Shown here piece after piece: positions 1 through 10,885 of a stretch of DNA of 64,000 nucleotides. Below the pieces are notes generated by a model, which worked only from the letters and a program-made list of their open reading frames with translations, ran no database searches and was not told the DNA's origin. Each line of letters opens with the position of its first letter. Within the stretch, counting starts at the first letter, position 1. The position numbers and the translations under genes were made by a program. This DNA comes from Lethocerus indicus (taxonomy: Eukaryota > Arthropoda > Insecta > Hemiptera > Belostomatidae). The stretch is taken from contig JACDQD010000004.1 of assembly GCA_019843655.1 (NCBI GenBank), forward strand, positions 29,523,872 to 29,587,871, written 5' to 3'.

Positions 1-1230
1 TACAGATTAAAATTTCAATTAAACTTAAACTCCATTTAACGTTACGCTTATTTGTGTAACAATGTTTACTGGTTAGATTATAATGACAGAAAATAACGAA
101 ATGATTTCAGAGAGAATACAACTTAATTTTAGTTTCATAGTTTCATCTCCGCATCATCTCTGCTTACTCACGCAATATTATTCTTTAACAATAATTTATT
201 TCTCCTCATTGTCCTCAAAAATTTCAAATATTTCTTTTAAAGCCACTGTTCGCTGAATCGTCTGCGTACAGAATGCACATGCTCAGACAATAGTGTAACT
301 TCAGGGGAGATGTTCTTCCCTGTGACGTCCAGTCGATCGCAGAATTCCATTTCTCTCCCTATCTTTGTTCCAGATTAATATTGCGGCGTCGAGGCAACCC
401 GCCGCCCTATTGAAAGCGTTTCAGGATACTTGAATGAGCGGACTCTGAATGCCCACGCCGTCTTCAGAGACGGGATACTGCCGATCTCTGAGCGTTCCTC
501 TGCACTAACCGAATCCAAGGTTGAAGAATTTTTAATTTATTTTATAGATTTTCTTCAAAGGGATATGTTTCTCAATTGAATTATAAGTTAACAATATGAG
601 GTATCTCAAAAGGACGACGAAAAATGAAACAACCCGAATAAGAATAAGAAAATCTTTGGGACCCTTCGAAATTTCAATTGAACATTTTAAAATTAAGAAT
701 TTTCTTGCGCAATAACTCAAAACCGCGTGAAACTTAATTTAATTTGATACTTATTAATGTGATACCCAGGTACAATATTTGAATACGTTATCCTGTAGCG
801 AGAAACATATTTCAGTTTTGATCAAGTCACAAAGCATGTATACTCCGGATCAGTTTTCAACATGCATAAATTTCATGTGGTATTGAAGTTGTAACTCTTA
901 ATTTTCTGAATACTATTCGATAACGCTTTAAGTGTGGTCCTTTTATTATTTCTTAGTATAAAATTATTTTTTATTATCTATTATTTCTGCTGAAACTCAT
1001 ACAGATTTAAAGAAGGATGTCGCTGTGTACTTGCACATTACCATACGATATAAAAATGATTCCGTGTTCAGTGTCCGAACAGACCGGGCGGCATGTTTTT
1101 GAATAAATGTTGCAAAAACGTTTCCCACTGGTGGAAAGCAGTCCGGTCTATTGAGAATACAGCAAGGCTTGAACTTTGAATTTGCAAAACAAATTCGGGA
1201 GCAATTCAAATCGGCAATAAAGCTTCGAAT
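1..1230. other. A+T-rich non-coding DNA
   Basis: No supported gene. A short GC-richer patch near 380-480 is the only compositional change. Open frames here are short, A+T-biased and resemble no known protein family. Confidence 0.6.
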
Positions 1231-1345
1231 AATGAGCCCTTGGCCGTTGGGGGCCCGGCCCTGAACAATGGAACCTACAGGCGGCCAATATTACAATACC
1301 AGAAGTACCCATTCGCCGCGGCCATTGATGAATTTTCCAAATCAC
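1231..1345. other. GC-rich island
   Basis: A short patch containing GGGGGCCCGGCCC and CGGCCGC-like strings within A+T-rich DNA. Open frames cross it on both strands without a preferred frame, so I do not call an exon. Confidence 0.4.
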
Positions 1346-1650
1346 TAATCGATTTCCCTTCTCACAAAGAACCCATCTCAGTCCAATTCTTTTTCATAGC
1401 ATTCCGACTGTTCTTGTATAAAGGAGTCGGGAAACCTATTACGAAATCTGAATACGTGAACATTGTAAGATTTTTTTGTACATCCTCAATCCATTGAAAT
1501 AACAAAGGTAAACCTTTCATCGGATCAACTTTATCGTAAACAATTCATTATATTTATACACGAATATTTATGGACGAAATAAACATTTCCACTATTGGAC
1601 GTTATTGAAATTATGTAATTTTATATTTTCCGTTTCAGTGTGGGTTTAGT

Positions 1651-1752
1651 TCTGACGAAGTGATGAACCTGAGGAAGTCTGGATTACGAAAACGAGGAAA
1701 AAGGAAATGAAAATATTTCCTTCGTTTTTCCTCGCGATTTTCCTTCGTCAGA
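1651..1752. repeat. Nested imperfect inverted repeat (102-bp foldback)
   Basis: Three pairs of arms nest in one another. TCTGACGAAG (1651-1660) pairs with CTTCGTCAGA (1743-1752). CGAGGAAAAA (1693-1702) pairs with TTTTTCCTCG (1725-1734). GGAAAT (1703-1708) pairs with ATTTCC (1715-1720). The inner stem is 16 bp around a 6-nt loop; the outer 10-bp stem encloses unpaired bases. It could be a small foldback MITE or a transcribed hairpin. No family is recognised. Confidence 0.6.
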
Positions 1753-1904
1753 CAATGGTGCGTAATTTCGAGTGAAATTTAGGGTTTTTTCTATGAATTA
1801 ACATTTACTTAGTATTTTTCCCGGATAAGTTATCCTTGATTTTTTTTGCACTTGAAATAATCCTTAATCAAACGATTCCCAGAAATGAAATGACGGGTAA
1901 ATAA

Positions 1905-2060
1905 GCCAAACAACTGGCTCGGTCTGGAGTCCCAGGTTGAAGTGACCGCCGCCGCTGTATGGGATTAATAAAGGGATCCGGTTGTAGGGGAGAGTGGCCC
2001 CTCTCTGACACGGGCCCCGCTGAGGTCGGCGGGTCACGCACATGACCGCTGCCCACGATT
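1905..2060. other. GC-rich island
   Basis: GC-rich patch with GCCGCCGCCG-like and GGGCCCCGC-like strings and a short GAGAG/CTCTC inverted motif. No conserved reading frame is evident. A regulatory element is possible but unproven. Confidence 0.4.
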
Positions 2061-3835
2061 GAATCGGCTTAGCTCAGGTCGCTGATGAGCGACAATATTA
2101 ATTGCTCGGTTACTCGTCCTTATCTCAAATGACAGACAGTCACCTTCGACCGCTGTCCGAGGTTAATTCATTGAATGAATCTATATTCATTTCTTAATGC
2201 ACATTAAGAAAGCTAATAACGGAATAACAATAACATTCGATCAATTCGAATCAATCCGTCAACAATCGTTGACGATATAACAACGAATAGATTCGTCGAA
2301 ATACAGGAAGTTAAACTACTTCCTGATTCCACTTATTTCACTAGATCGACTTTCCCCTTCATTCTCTTTTTACTCTAACTGCACAGAGAATGAAAACCGA
2401 AGAGAAACCGTGAAGAAAATCCTATTATAAATATATTCATTTTCCGATCAAGTTCACCTTAAATAATCATTTATGAAAGTCAAGTTAGTTTTATCATTAA
2501 TCCATTTATTTAATAAATTAATTTCTATCTAATCTATCGCACAACCCCTTCTCAGTATATCTAATATTTTATTAAGCCTGGAATTTTAGTTAAAAAATCG
2601 AGAATTATAAATAGAATTTCAAGAATTTATTTATTCCATAAATAAGTGTCAAAACGGTACACTGTCGCCCAACAAATATTTACGTCGACACAGCGAAGAA
2701 ACGCTAAGTAAATCCAATTAAAACTTCAAAAATGACGCAGCCTTTTTTCGAGCCGGTAGCCTAGCAAAATTGATCAATTCTGAGTTAATCGACTTTATTG
2801 AAACATTACGACAGGATATTGAAGAAAGATAAAATGAATTTTTTAAATTGGGCAGACCCTTTATTTTGGTCGACTATCTCTTTTGATTAAAACTTTTTAA
2901 AATTGCCATTTTCTCAAAAGTCGGGAGTCAACTTAACAATCTTCTGAATCCCCGTCTTACGGTGTATCTTATGGCCAAATATAATACATTAAGGAGGTCG
3001 ATTATTTTTTTATTAGGTTTAATATAATTATTATTTATTTACATCGTCAAATGGAATTGATTACTTCTCGTTATTGCTTTATTTGTTTTGTTTTTAATAC
3101 TCTGTCACTTGTTTTCCATTCAACTTTATACAATAAAATCGGCCAAAACGTGTGATAGGGCCAAAGTGGACTGGTTCAGAAGTAAGGGGACAATATGGGA
3201 TCCAAAGGAATAAAAGAAGGAAACAATAGAAATGAATATATGGCGGGCGGAACAGAAAAATACTTTGAGGGGCCCTCGAAATGTTTTAGGATAGAAGACC
3301 TATCGAATAACAACATTCTGTGTTCAAATGATAATATTTTATTACTTGAATTACTTCTCAGATATGAGCAGCGTTTGACAAAAAGAATATTTCACTTCAA
3401 CGGCACATAAACGTTTATGTATTAACGAAATTTTTCGAAAAATGTAATTAACTATTATTAGTTGGTTCAAAGCGTATGTATCAGAATACCTGTTTCGGCT
3501 TATCGCCCTGTTCAGATTAAAATATCCGGAGCGTGTTGCCGACGAGGCATCCTGTCTACACTTTCAATGCACGTTTACCTTACAAAAACGACGCATATCC
3601 CCAAAGAAATTATTTCAATTGACTTAATATTTTTACTGTAACGATGCTGAGAAAGTGTTGAGTACAATGGTATCGAATGGAATTATATAAGGGACTGTTG
3701 ATGTGGCCAATTTCGTTTAGAAGTTTATAACAGTAACTGTCTCACTTTTTTGTCGCTAACAGCAAAGCAACAGCTGTGCGCTGTCACGTACGCGTGCCGA
3801 GTTTCCGAACGATTAAATTCGAAAGTAATTAACGA
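2061..3835. other. A+T-rich non-coding DNA
   Basis: No gene, RNA or repeat identified. The 71-residue open frame at 3195-3410 (+) is of low complexity in codon use and matches nothing I recognise. Confidence 0.6.
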
Positions 3836-4130
3836 GATGCCCCCGTAGGGGGGTGGGGGACGGATTCATTCGGTTTAACACGGATTCTGGGCCGAAACAA
3901 ACTGGGAATAGACCCCGTCGCCATAAAATCGGGTTCAAATTACATAATTCCGCGAGCCTGTAGGCCGTGCGATGGCGGTTAGTTGGTGGGGAAATGCGCG
4001 GTCAAACTGTGCCGCCGGATTCCATTAAACCGGCCCTGTAATCGCCTCAGGCCTGGATATTGCCCTCGGAATGTTCGCCGTACTCGAGTGAAATTTTTTT
4101 CATCCGTCATTGAAATGTACCGGATGCGGG
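3836..4130. other. GC-rich island
   Basis: A GC-rich block of about 300 bp, beginning with CCCCGTAGGGGGGTGGGGG. It has many CpG dinucleotides and no clear exon. Confidence 0.45.
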
Positions 4131-4488
4131 GAACAATAACAGGGCAGTGATGTCTGCATTCGTTTCCGCACCGTCGGCCATAATATTATCGCCCGTTGTT
4201 ATGACCTGAATAAAAACTGTGCCGATTTAATACTCTTTATTTGAGTTACTTAGTAAAAACGCTAAACAAAATAAAACGCTATAAAAGATTCAATAATACA
4301 TTTGAGAATTGTTATTATTTGGCGCTATTTTGAACTGCTTGTATTTAAATTATTTGTAAACTGGCATCGTGCTAGAATTATTTCACGTGACTGCGACTTG
4401 ACTACGGAAGAAATTTATAAAATTGCGCTATTGATTATGTTCGGTAAGTCGTTATTGTAGAATTCAATGAATAGTACCAGTTTAGAAT

Positions 4489-4646
4489 ACCTGTTTTGTG
4501 GGTTGGAATACCGTAGATTTCGTCTGTTTCTGTCTCCTCTCCCTGGTCTGGTCTTTCGCTAGACCGGACTAGTTTATCGGTGCAAGTGCACCCAACGAAC
4601 TTCGATTCTGCACCATCCTCAGGGTGCCCTAGTTTATCGGTGCAAT
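4489..4646 (+). mobile_element. Foldback-like element, fragment 1 (terminal block plus 1.3 tandem units)
   Basis: The piece opens with ACCTGTTTTGTGGGTTGGAA and continues through TTTCTGTCTCCTCT and TTTCGCTAGACCGG. This is the same terminal block seen at 50444 and 53754. It is followed directly by one shortened copy of the 70-bp unit (CTAGTTTATCGGTGCAAGTG, then CCCAACGAACTT) and the start of a second. The units have the same orientation as those at 26459 and the opposite orientation to those at 35918. No internal region or second end is visible, so this is a truncated copy. Confidence 0.75.
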
Positions 4647-5560
4647 GACAGTACTGTGAGGATACCCAAAAACCAATAAAGTGTCAACGTGCAAATGCGT
4701 GAAATACGTCCAAATGTCATCTGCCTATGATGAATGTTGTCACAGGCAGTCTTAATGCATCTAAAGAAAAGGAACCGGAACATTAAGAATAATACAGACA
4801 AAAGTCGGTCCCGAAAACAATAAAAAAACGGAAGCAACCGGACTAGCGAATCGGTTTTGCTGAATGTAGATATATAAACACATGTATGTACTTATAATAT
4901 AGGTATAGACGGTTGGCGTATGGGCACTGTGGAAATCGAGAAAAAGAAATCGTACGGCATTACTTCATTTACAGCGCGAGGTAAGGGATTTGCTGCAAAG
5001 AACAATCTGCAGGGGATAAATAATAAAATGACTACTGCAGTGTAAGGTTGAGATAAAGGCTGAAGCTGTCTTCCCCTACCTGGATACATGATACCGGTTG
5101 GAATACACAATTTATACAATTCCATCGGCGATATTCTTGTTCTAAAATATTCAAATTCATGTGAGTAGTGCACAAAACATAAAATCGTTCTGAATTTTTG
5201 ATTAGTCTAACGCTGTAGTCGGAATGTCAGTTTATAATATTTTTTCTTATTTGGAAGGGAGCCCTGAGGCGTTTACTCTTAATGCCGTAGGACCGAATGG
5301 CCAGTTGAAGGTTGGGATATAGTTGGCATATAGTCTGTAGATTGGCATTACTAACTATGAAAATCAAATTTGTAAATTGATATCCTACTCACAACTCCCG
5401 TTTTGTAAATCCAACGGCGCAATTACCAACTCACAACGGAAATGTTGGACAATTTTTGTCGGTTAATAGTATGGGGGTGAAACTAAGAAAAAATGCAGTT
5501 CAACCAAAATTAATGATGGACAACGCATTTCCATGATGTAGGTCCAATAAAAATCTAGTA
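4647..5560. other. A+T-rich non-coding DNA
   Basis: No feature supported. The 93-residue minus-strand open frame at 4892-5173 shows no recognisable domain. Confidence 0.55.
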
Positions 5561-5900
5561 GAAAGGTGGACTGGTATTGAGTTTCCCTTCGGGAGGAATA
5601 GAAAGGGGGATTGGGATGCGATCGGGGGTCCTGTGAGTGGTAAACTCGGTTTGGAGTTAATCCACTGTCGGTGGCCGAGGTGTCGGACCGAGCGTTTAGC
5701 AAGTAAGTCTTTTTCCTTGTTGGCGGCCTCTCCCCCCGCCCGACTCCTCACTTAGGCCCCGGGACAACCAAGGATTTAACTCAACGCCTAAAGGGAGACA
5801 CTTAAGCTTTCAGACACCTGTGCTGCACTTTAAGCCCGGCTTCACCCCCTTGATTTCAAACCAACAGTCCAAGTTCTATTTCCATCCACTGAAAAATAGT
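5561..5900. other. GC-rich island
   Basis: GC-rich stretch around GGCGGCCTCTCCCCCCGCCC. Two overlapping minus-strand open frames (about 80 residues each, different frames) cross it. They look like composition artefacts rather than genes. Confidence 0.4.
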
Positions 5901-6060
5901 GGCCTCCCCCCAATTTAAAATATCCATCGGTAATATACAAGAAGAAATCAAATTTTTGCATCTCCAACGGTATAAACTCGAAATTTATTTTTGGAACGTC
6001 CAAAACATACAATACCTAGAATATATGTGCACATTTATACAGAACCGAAAGTAAAACTAA

Positions 6061-6310
6061 GTGGTTGCACTCAGGGTGAATGGGTGACTTGGCTGTCAGG
6101 TGGTGGCCTGTATAAATGCGGCGCGGAGTGCTAATTTTTTTTGCACCGAGAAAACGGGACAAAAAGTGCGTCATTTAAGCGGGGGCTCACCCGATGAATT
6201 ATTCATAGTGGCGTGGGGGGGGGGGTAGGGAGGAACCAGGACCTTAGCGGGTGACTCCTGATGATAGCCAGTCGGGTCCTCCTCTCTCTCTGATTGCCGC
6301 CCCAAACCAC
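6061..6310. other. GC-rich island with G11 run, palindrome and TATA-like site
   Basis: Contains a TATAAAT (6111-6117) in otherwise GC-rich sequence, the palindrome ATGAATTATTCAT (6194-6206), and a run of 11 G (6215-6225). The palindrome recurs in islands near 42080, 46254 and 47644. The combination suggests a regulatory element or promoter, but no start-site motif or coding exon follows. Confidence 0.4.
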
Positions 6311-7190
6311 ACGAGGAATATTAATGCAGCCAACCGAGACCTAGAAAAATTCGCTCCAATTGCTCAGTTTCTCCCCGGTTACGAATTTCTTTCACTTTTT
6401 TTTCCCCCACCCCTTGCACTCTACAATGAATCGGGAATTTCGTGTGTCTCAGAAGACGTTTTCAGAGCCTTGAATGCTAACGCGGTTAGGCAAAATACAT
6501 CCCGATGCCGTCGGAATATTAAACACGAAAGTTCCTTATTGATATATCATTTATAAAGTACTATTATAGAATATGTTCACTGCATAAATATGAAAACTAT
6601 ACTAAATATAAGACGATACTTTACTTTATAAATAATTATTTATTGATGATAAGGAATAAGAAAAACATGTTATGTTCTCAACTATTGCTTGAATCGAATA
6701 ATATAATAATTACCAATTATCGCTAAACCATATTTACAAATATAAAATACTAAAAACTTCAGGAATATTTTCTAAGTGAACATTTAAATCAAAATATACT
6801 CTGAAGGATGATAAAAATTGAAGGTCCAGTATTTTATTGTACGAATCTCATTTTGCGTGAAATGCTCGTTACGGAAATAGTCTTCAAGGGTTACTGTGTT
6901 ACAATTGCACACATAATACATAATTAATCTTATTTGATTATTTTTAAGAAAATAATATTCCTACTGAGCGTTGACCGAAATATTTTTCCAAATTCACTTA
7001 CTACATACCGCATTAATTTTCTTGTTAGAAACAATGAAATTTTTTAGAAATTTCATTTTTATTTAAACATTTGAAATATAGATATTTAGCACAATTAAGT
7101 TATCTAGGCCCTATTTAATCCTCAACAGCGAAGTAGAGCGATCTGTAGGTAGATTATCAAATCACCATAGAGATTTTTTTATTGGACGGC
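6311..7190. other. A+T-rich non-coding DNA
   Basis: No feature supported. The 101-residue open frame at 6251-6556 (+) begins in the preceding island, has no recognisable domain and is rejected as a gene. Confidence 0.55.
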
Positions 7191-7410
7191 TTAAAAACGA
7201 GGGTTTCCGGCGACGCCTAAATTTACCACGTGTTCTGGATAGAATCTACCGGCTCTGAGGGACTTCCAAATCGGATTAGCGTTGCGCCTCCGCAGCGGTT
7301 TTTGCCCCCGCCTTAAGAGAGCGGTCTTCTCTCGGCTATCGCTCCCGGAAACGCCAGATACGTCGTCCATTTTTGGAATCTCCCAATTTCTCATCTGTCA
7401 CAATGCCCTT
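7191..7410. other. Small GC-richer island
   Basis: Moderately GC-rich patch (GCGCCTCCGCAGCGG core). A 67-residue minus-strand open frame covers it without a recognisable family. Confidence 0.35.
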
Positions 7411-7726
7411 TCCATTCCTTCCCATTCCTCCCTAGTTAGTTATTGCACGTAGAGTCGATTCTTCGATAAACGTGCGTGATTCATACGCATTTATTTTACT
7501 ATTAAACCGAACGCCAATCTAATAATAATTTTGTAAAAACATTGTGTTTAATGTGAACTCAATGTTGAATTTATTACACGCGTTTATCTCTTATGCGCTA
7601 AAAAAATTGCATGAATTGCGGACTATCTTTTATTGAATTGATAGTGTTACAACTAAATAGAAATACGGTAGGTTTTCGTTGGGAGAAAAAAGATAATCGC
7701 AAAACTTTGTAAGTATATTGATTCTA
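7411..7726. other. A+T-rich DNA ending in target-site duplication
   Basis: Nothing recognisable apart from ATATTGATTCTA at 7715-7726. This is the left copy of the 12-bp target duplication of the adjacent retrotransposon insertion; the right copy is at 8296-8307. Confidence 0.6.
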
Positions 7727-8295
7727 CTCACATGGAATCCCCATACCCGACTCAAAAGAATCAACTTAAATAGAAAATTTGGACTCTTAAGGCCATTACT
7801 AAAATGGACATCGAAATTAACCTTAAGTAACTAACTGACAATATACAAAGCAATACTCAAACCGACATGGACATACGGTATAGAGCTATGGGGTTCCAGC
7901 AAGACATCCAACATCGCTCACATCCAGAGATTCCAATCAAAAGTCCTTCGCACCATCCTTAATATTTCCCGTTATATGTTTCTAACCACACAATCCACCA
8001 TCACCTCAACATAATACCAACAGTCGACGAAGTCACAAAATCCCGGTTCCTGAAGTTCCACTCCCGCCTTTGTCCTCATCCTAATCCACTCGTTCAGTCC
8101 CTTTCCTATCTTACCCATCCACGACGGCTTAAACGCCACTGGCCTAGAGATCACCTCGAACAGTAGTTAAATTATGTCAAAAAGCGCCATCATTGGGTGG
8201 TTTCATTATCGAGACAAACACGTGAAAAATATACGTGTATCAATCGTAAAGTAAACTGTAAAGTTGATTGTGGAAAATAAAAAAGTTAAAAAAAA
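7727..8295 (+). mobile_element. Jockey-like non-LTR retrotransposon, 5'-truncated 3' end
   Basis: A dead fragment of the reverse-transcriptase polyprotein (ORF2) of a jockey-clade LINE, which would copy its RNA at the insertion site. Read across stops and frameshifts, it gives TWNPHTRLKR, then LKPTWTYGIELWG, then IQRFQSKVLRTILN, then RRLKRHWPRD near the end. These follow the order of the C-terminal part of jockey pol. Coding similarity stops about 8170. A 3' UTR of about 125 bp ends in an A-rich tail (8278-8296). It is flanked by a perfect 12-bp duplication, ATATTGATTCTA (7715-7726 and 8296-8307), the mark of target-primed insertion. In-frame stops make it inactive. A second copy lies at 38205-38597. 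Confidence 0.9.
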
Positions 8296-8429
8296 ATATT
8301 GATTCTAACTGAACGATGTATTAATCCGGACATCAATGAATCAAAAGATCCTAAAGCACCCAATTTTTTCGTTAACCTGGATAAGGTAGCTTTTTAAAGG
8401 TTTCGTATTCCGCAATAACGTTGCTATAT

Positions 8430-8545
8430 ACTGGTCGGGAAGCTGGATTCGGGGAGGCCGTTTCTTAAATTAACCGTCGGCGGTCGGAGTGTTGGGTGAG
8501 TGGGGCGACAATTATAGAGGGTCACTTTTGCCCCTCTGGAGAGGG

Positions 8546-8592
<47 letters not shown>

Positions 8593-8780
8593 CAATTGAG
8601 AGTGACACAGCCCAAATTGGTATTTCCGGTCGGGGGGCCGGCTAATAGCGAAGCGCCGATTATCCGTTCCACCTGGGCCTTTTGAAAAACCGAGTAAATG
8701 GAGCTCTCTCTCTCTCCTCCCGCCGGCCGGATTATAGGGCCGGATTTATGGGCAAATATTTTTTTTTCGGCCGTCCGGAG
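8430..8780. other. GC-rich island with (AG)n tract
   Basis: GC-rich block containing a pure AG microsatellite at 8549-8586, two G runs, and CCGCCGGCCGG near 8720. Open frames on either strand here derive from the repeat (Ser-Leu repeats) and are not genes. Confidence 0.5.
8549..8586. repeat. (AG)n microsatellite
   Basis: Uninterrupted AG dinucleotide repeat of 19 copies, flanked on both sides by G runs. Confidence 0.95.
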
Positions 8781-9580
8781 AGCAGTTGTTGATGGAACAC
8801 CATCATCGGTTTTTCTCTGCGGAAAGAATCGGACAACCTGTAGGACCCAGTATTATAAACCCGATATCCGATCGGGTGATTGGTATTTTATATTAAAATA
8901 TTTTATTTTATAAAGCTATTTAAATTAGCACTGTTACCGAAGACAGGATTAGCCGAGAAACAGCGGTAACTACCAATGTTTGGTTTAGTATTGCAGTGAG
9001 TGGAGGCATAACACCCGTTAGCCGACAGACATGCATCAATTCGCTTTTCTATTTTCAGTAATGTTAGAGCAAACACTTATACTATTGAATTAATCACATA
9101 AACCTCACAAGCCTTGACCCGAGAATAGGGACGACATTTAGTTACTAACGGCGTAAAAAAACATCAACTCAACTGAACCATTCGATCATTGGTACATTTA
9201 ATTATGCCGTTAATTAGTGACGTTACAAAAATAATTGGATTTTCTTCTTTCAAATAACACTAGAAATTTAGTAGTAGTGTTTGAAAATAATTGATTCATT
9301 ACCTTCCGGAAAATTATTGGTGAAAAATAATTGGACGATTTACAATTACCCGGTGGGTCAGTGAGTTATTGTACAATTATAATTGTATAAGATTTTAATT
9401 CGTTATAACGAAGAATTATTATTCCCTCTCCGATCGTTATTTTATTATTTATTTTAATGAGATTTTTTTAAAACGATTAGGAAAAAATAGAATAAGTCGA
9501 TGAAGTTTTAAACTATAGTCCGAATTACATTTATAGTCGGTGAACTTTTCAAACAAGTTAATCCAAACTGGGAGGCCGAA
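8781..9580. other. A+T-rich non-coding DNA
   Basis: No gene. A 16-bp perfect palindrome, TACAATTATAATTGTA, lies near 9371-9386; it is A+T-rich and may be chance. Confidence 0.5.
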
Positions 9581-10130
9581 CCGACAGGTGGACTTATTGA
9601 AGGGAGGGTGAATTTTCGATTATGGAAGGGAAGCCGCGAAGGAATATCGTCCCATTTTTCAAGGGCTTGCCGCGCCCTCGGGGGGTGGCGGTTGGGGGTT
9701 GGTGGGTGTTCTGTAGGGAGGGACGCCTGGAATTTTCATCTGGCCCGTGTGACCGGCGAGGAGGGTGTGTTCGGGTGCCGGTACGGCGGGAATGAGGGAG
9801 CATTATTATTCGCGCAGTAATCCTCCGCCTCGGCCGCTCTGTGTACAGGGGAGTGATGGCTGGCGGACGAACGTGACCCCCCTTAATTAGCGCACCCCCC
9901 CGGCCCCCTTTTCCACGGTCAAAAGCCGGTCTACTTCCAGGGGGTCGGCGGAAGGAGGGTTTGATCGTTCGACCGTGAACCGCCCACAGGTTTCTGAAAG
10001 AGTGATTAAAAACAAAACAGTTAGTTTGCCCGGCAGAACGAGTTTGAACAGTAAAAATTCGCCCGAGCCCATAATTCCTAAGCCGGTTTTTCGATTCAAC
10101 TGATTGGGTGGGACACGGGGCCCGTACCCC
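9581..10130. other. GC-rich island (about 550 bp)
   Basis: One of the longest GC-rich blocks in the window, with G-rich (9680-9790) and C-rich (9880-9915) halves. Three open frames of about 70 residues overlap on opposite strands, as expected of random GC-rich DNA. No exon is called. Confidence 0.45.
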
Positions 10131-10381
10131 CGTGGGGCTGCCGTGGAATTATCCGATAACTCGAAACAAATCGATACTGTTGGAATAACACGGAATAAAA
10201 TTCAAAATTTTACGATTGCAGACGTCAGACCTATATTCTAACATTTCTGGACGGAAATGTTCTAAATGTCTTTTTGACAGTACAAACTAAAATAAAAAAC
10301 TATAAATTAATGACAAATCCTCTTTATAACATACCTATTTATTTAAAACGAAATAAATGTTTCGAATTATTTGTTCGGTAA

Positions 10382-10885
10382 TGTATCCCGCAATACGCCG
10401 AACGCCTTCCGTTCTGAGGTTATACTATCCCGCCATACTCCGAAAGCCGTCCGTTCTGAGGTTATACTATTCCGCAATACGCCGAACGCCGTCCGTTCTC
10501 AGGTTATACTATCCCGCAATACGCCGAACGCCGTCCGTTCTCAGGTTATACTATCCCGCAATACGCCGAACGCCGTCCGTTCTCAGGTTATACTATCCCG
10601 CCATACGCCGAACGCCGTCCGTTCTCAGGTTATACTATCCCGCCATACGCCGAACGCCGTCCGTTCTCAGGTTATACTATCCCGCCATACGCCGAACGCC
10701 GTCCGTTCTCAGGTTATACTATCCCGCCATACGCCGAACGCCGTCCGTTCTCAGGTTATACTATCCCGCCATACGCCGAACGCCTTCCGTTCTCAGGTTA
10801 TACTATCCCGCAATACGCCGAACGCCTTCCGTTCTCAGTTTATACTATCCCGCAATAAAAAGTGGCGTTATACTATCCCGAAATA
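10382..10885 (+). repeat. 42-bp minisatellite, about 11-12 copies
   Basis: Tandem repeat whose unit starts TTATACTATCCCGCAATACG and continues CCGAACGCCGTCCGTTCTCAGG. Ten full units start every 42 bp exactly, from 10420 to 10798. A leading partial unit (10382-10419) and two trailing remnants (10840-10885) complete it. Differences between units fall at few sites: GCAAT or GCCAT, GCCGTCC or GCCTTCC, CTGAGG or CTCAGG. Because 42 is a multiple of three, two plus-strand frames stay open for 189 and 171 residues (14-residue repeats such as YYPAIRRTPSVLRL). These frames are consequences of the repeat, not evidence of a gene. Confidence 0.95.

Noticed and set aside
1666..1694. Hammerhead-ribozyme-like CTGAGGA ... 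GAAAAC
   Set aside because: The bases between the two core motifs do not pair as stem II, and stems I and III are not evident.
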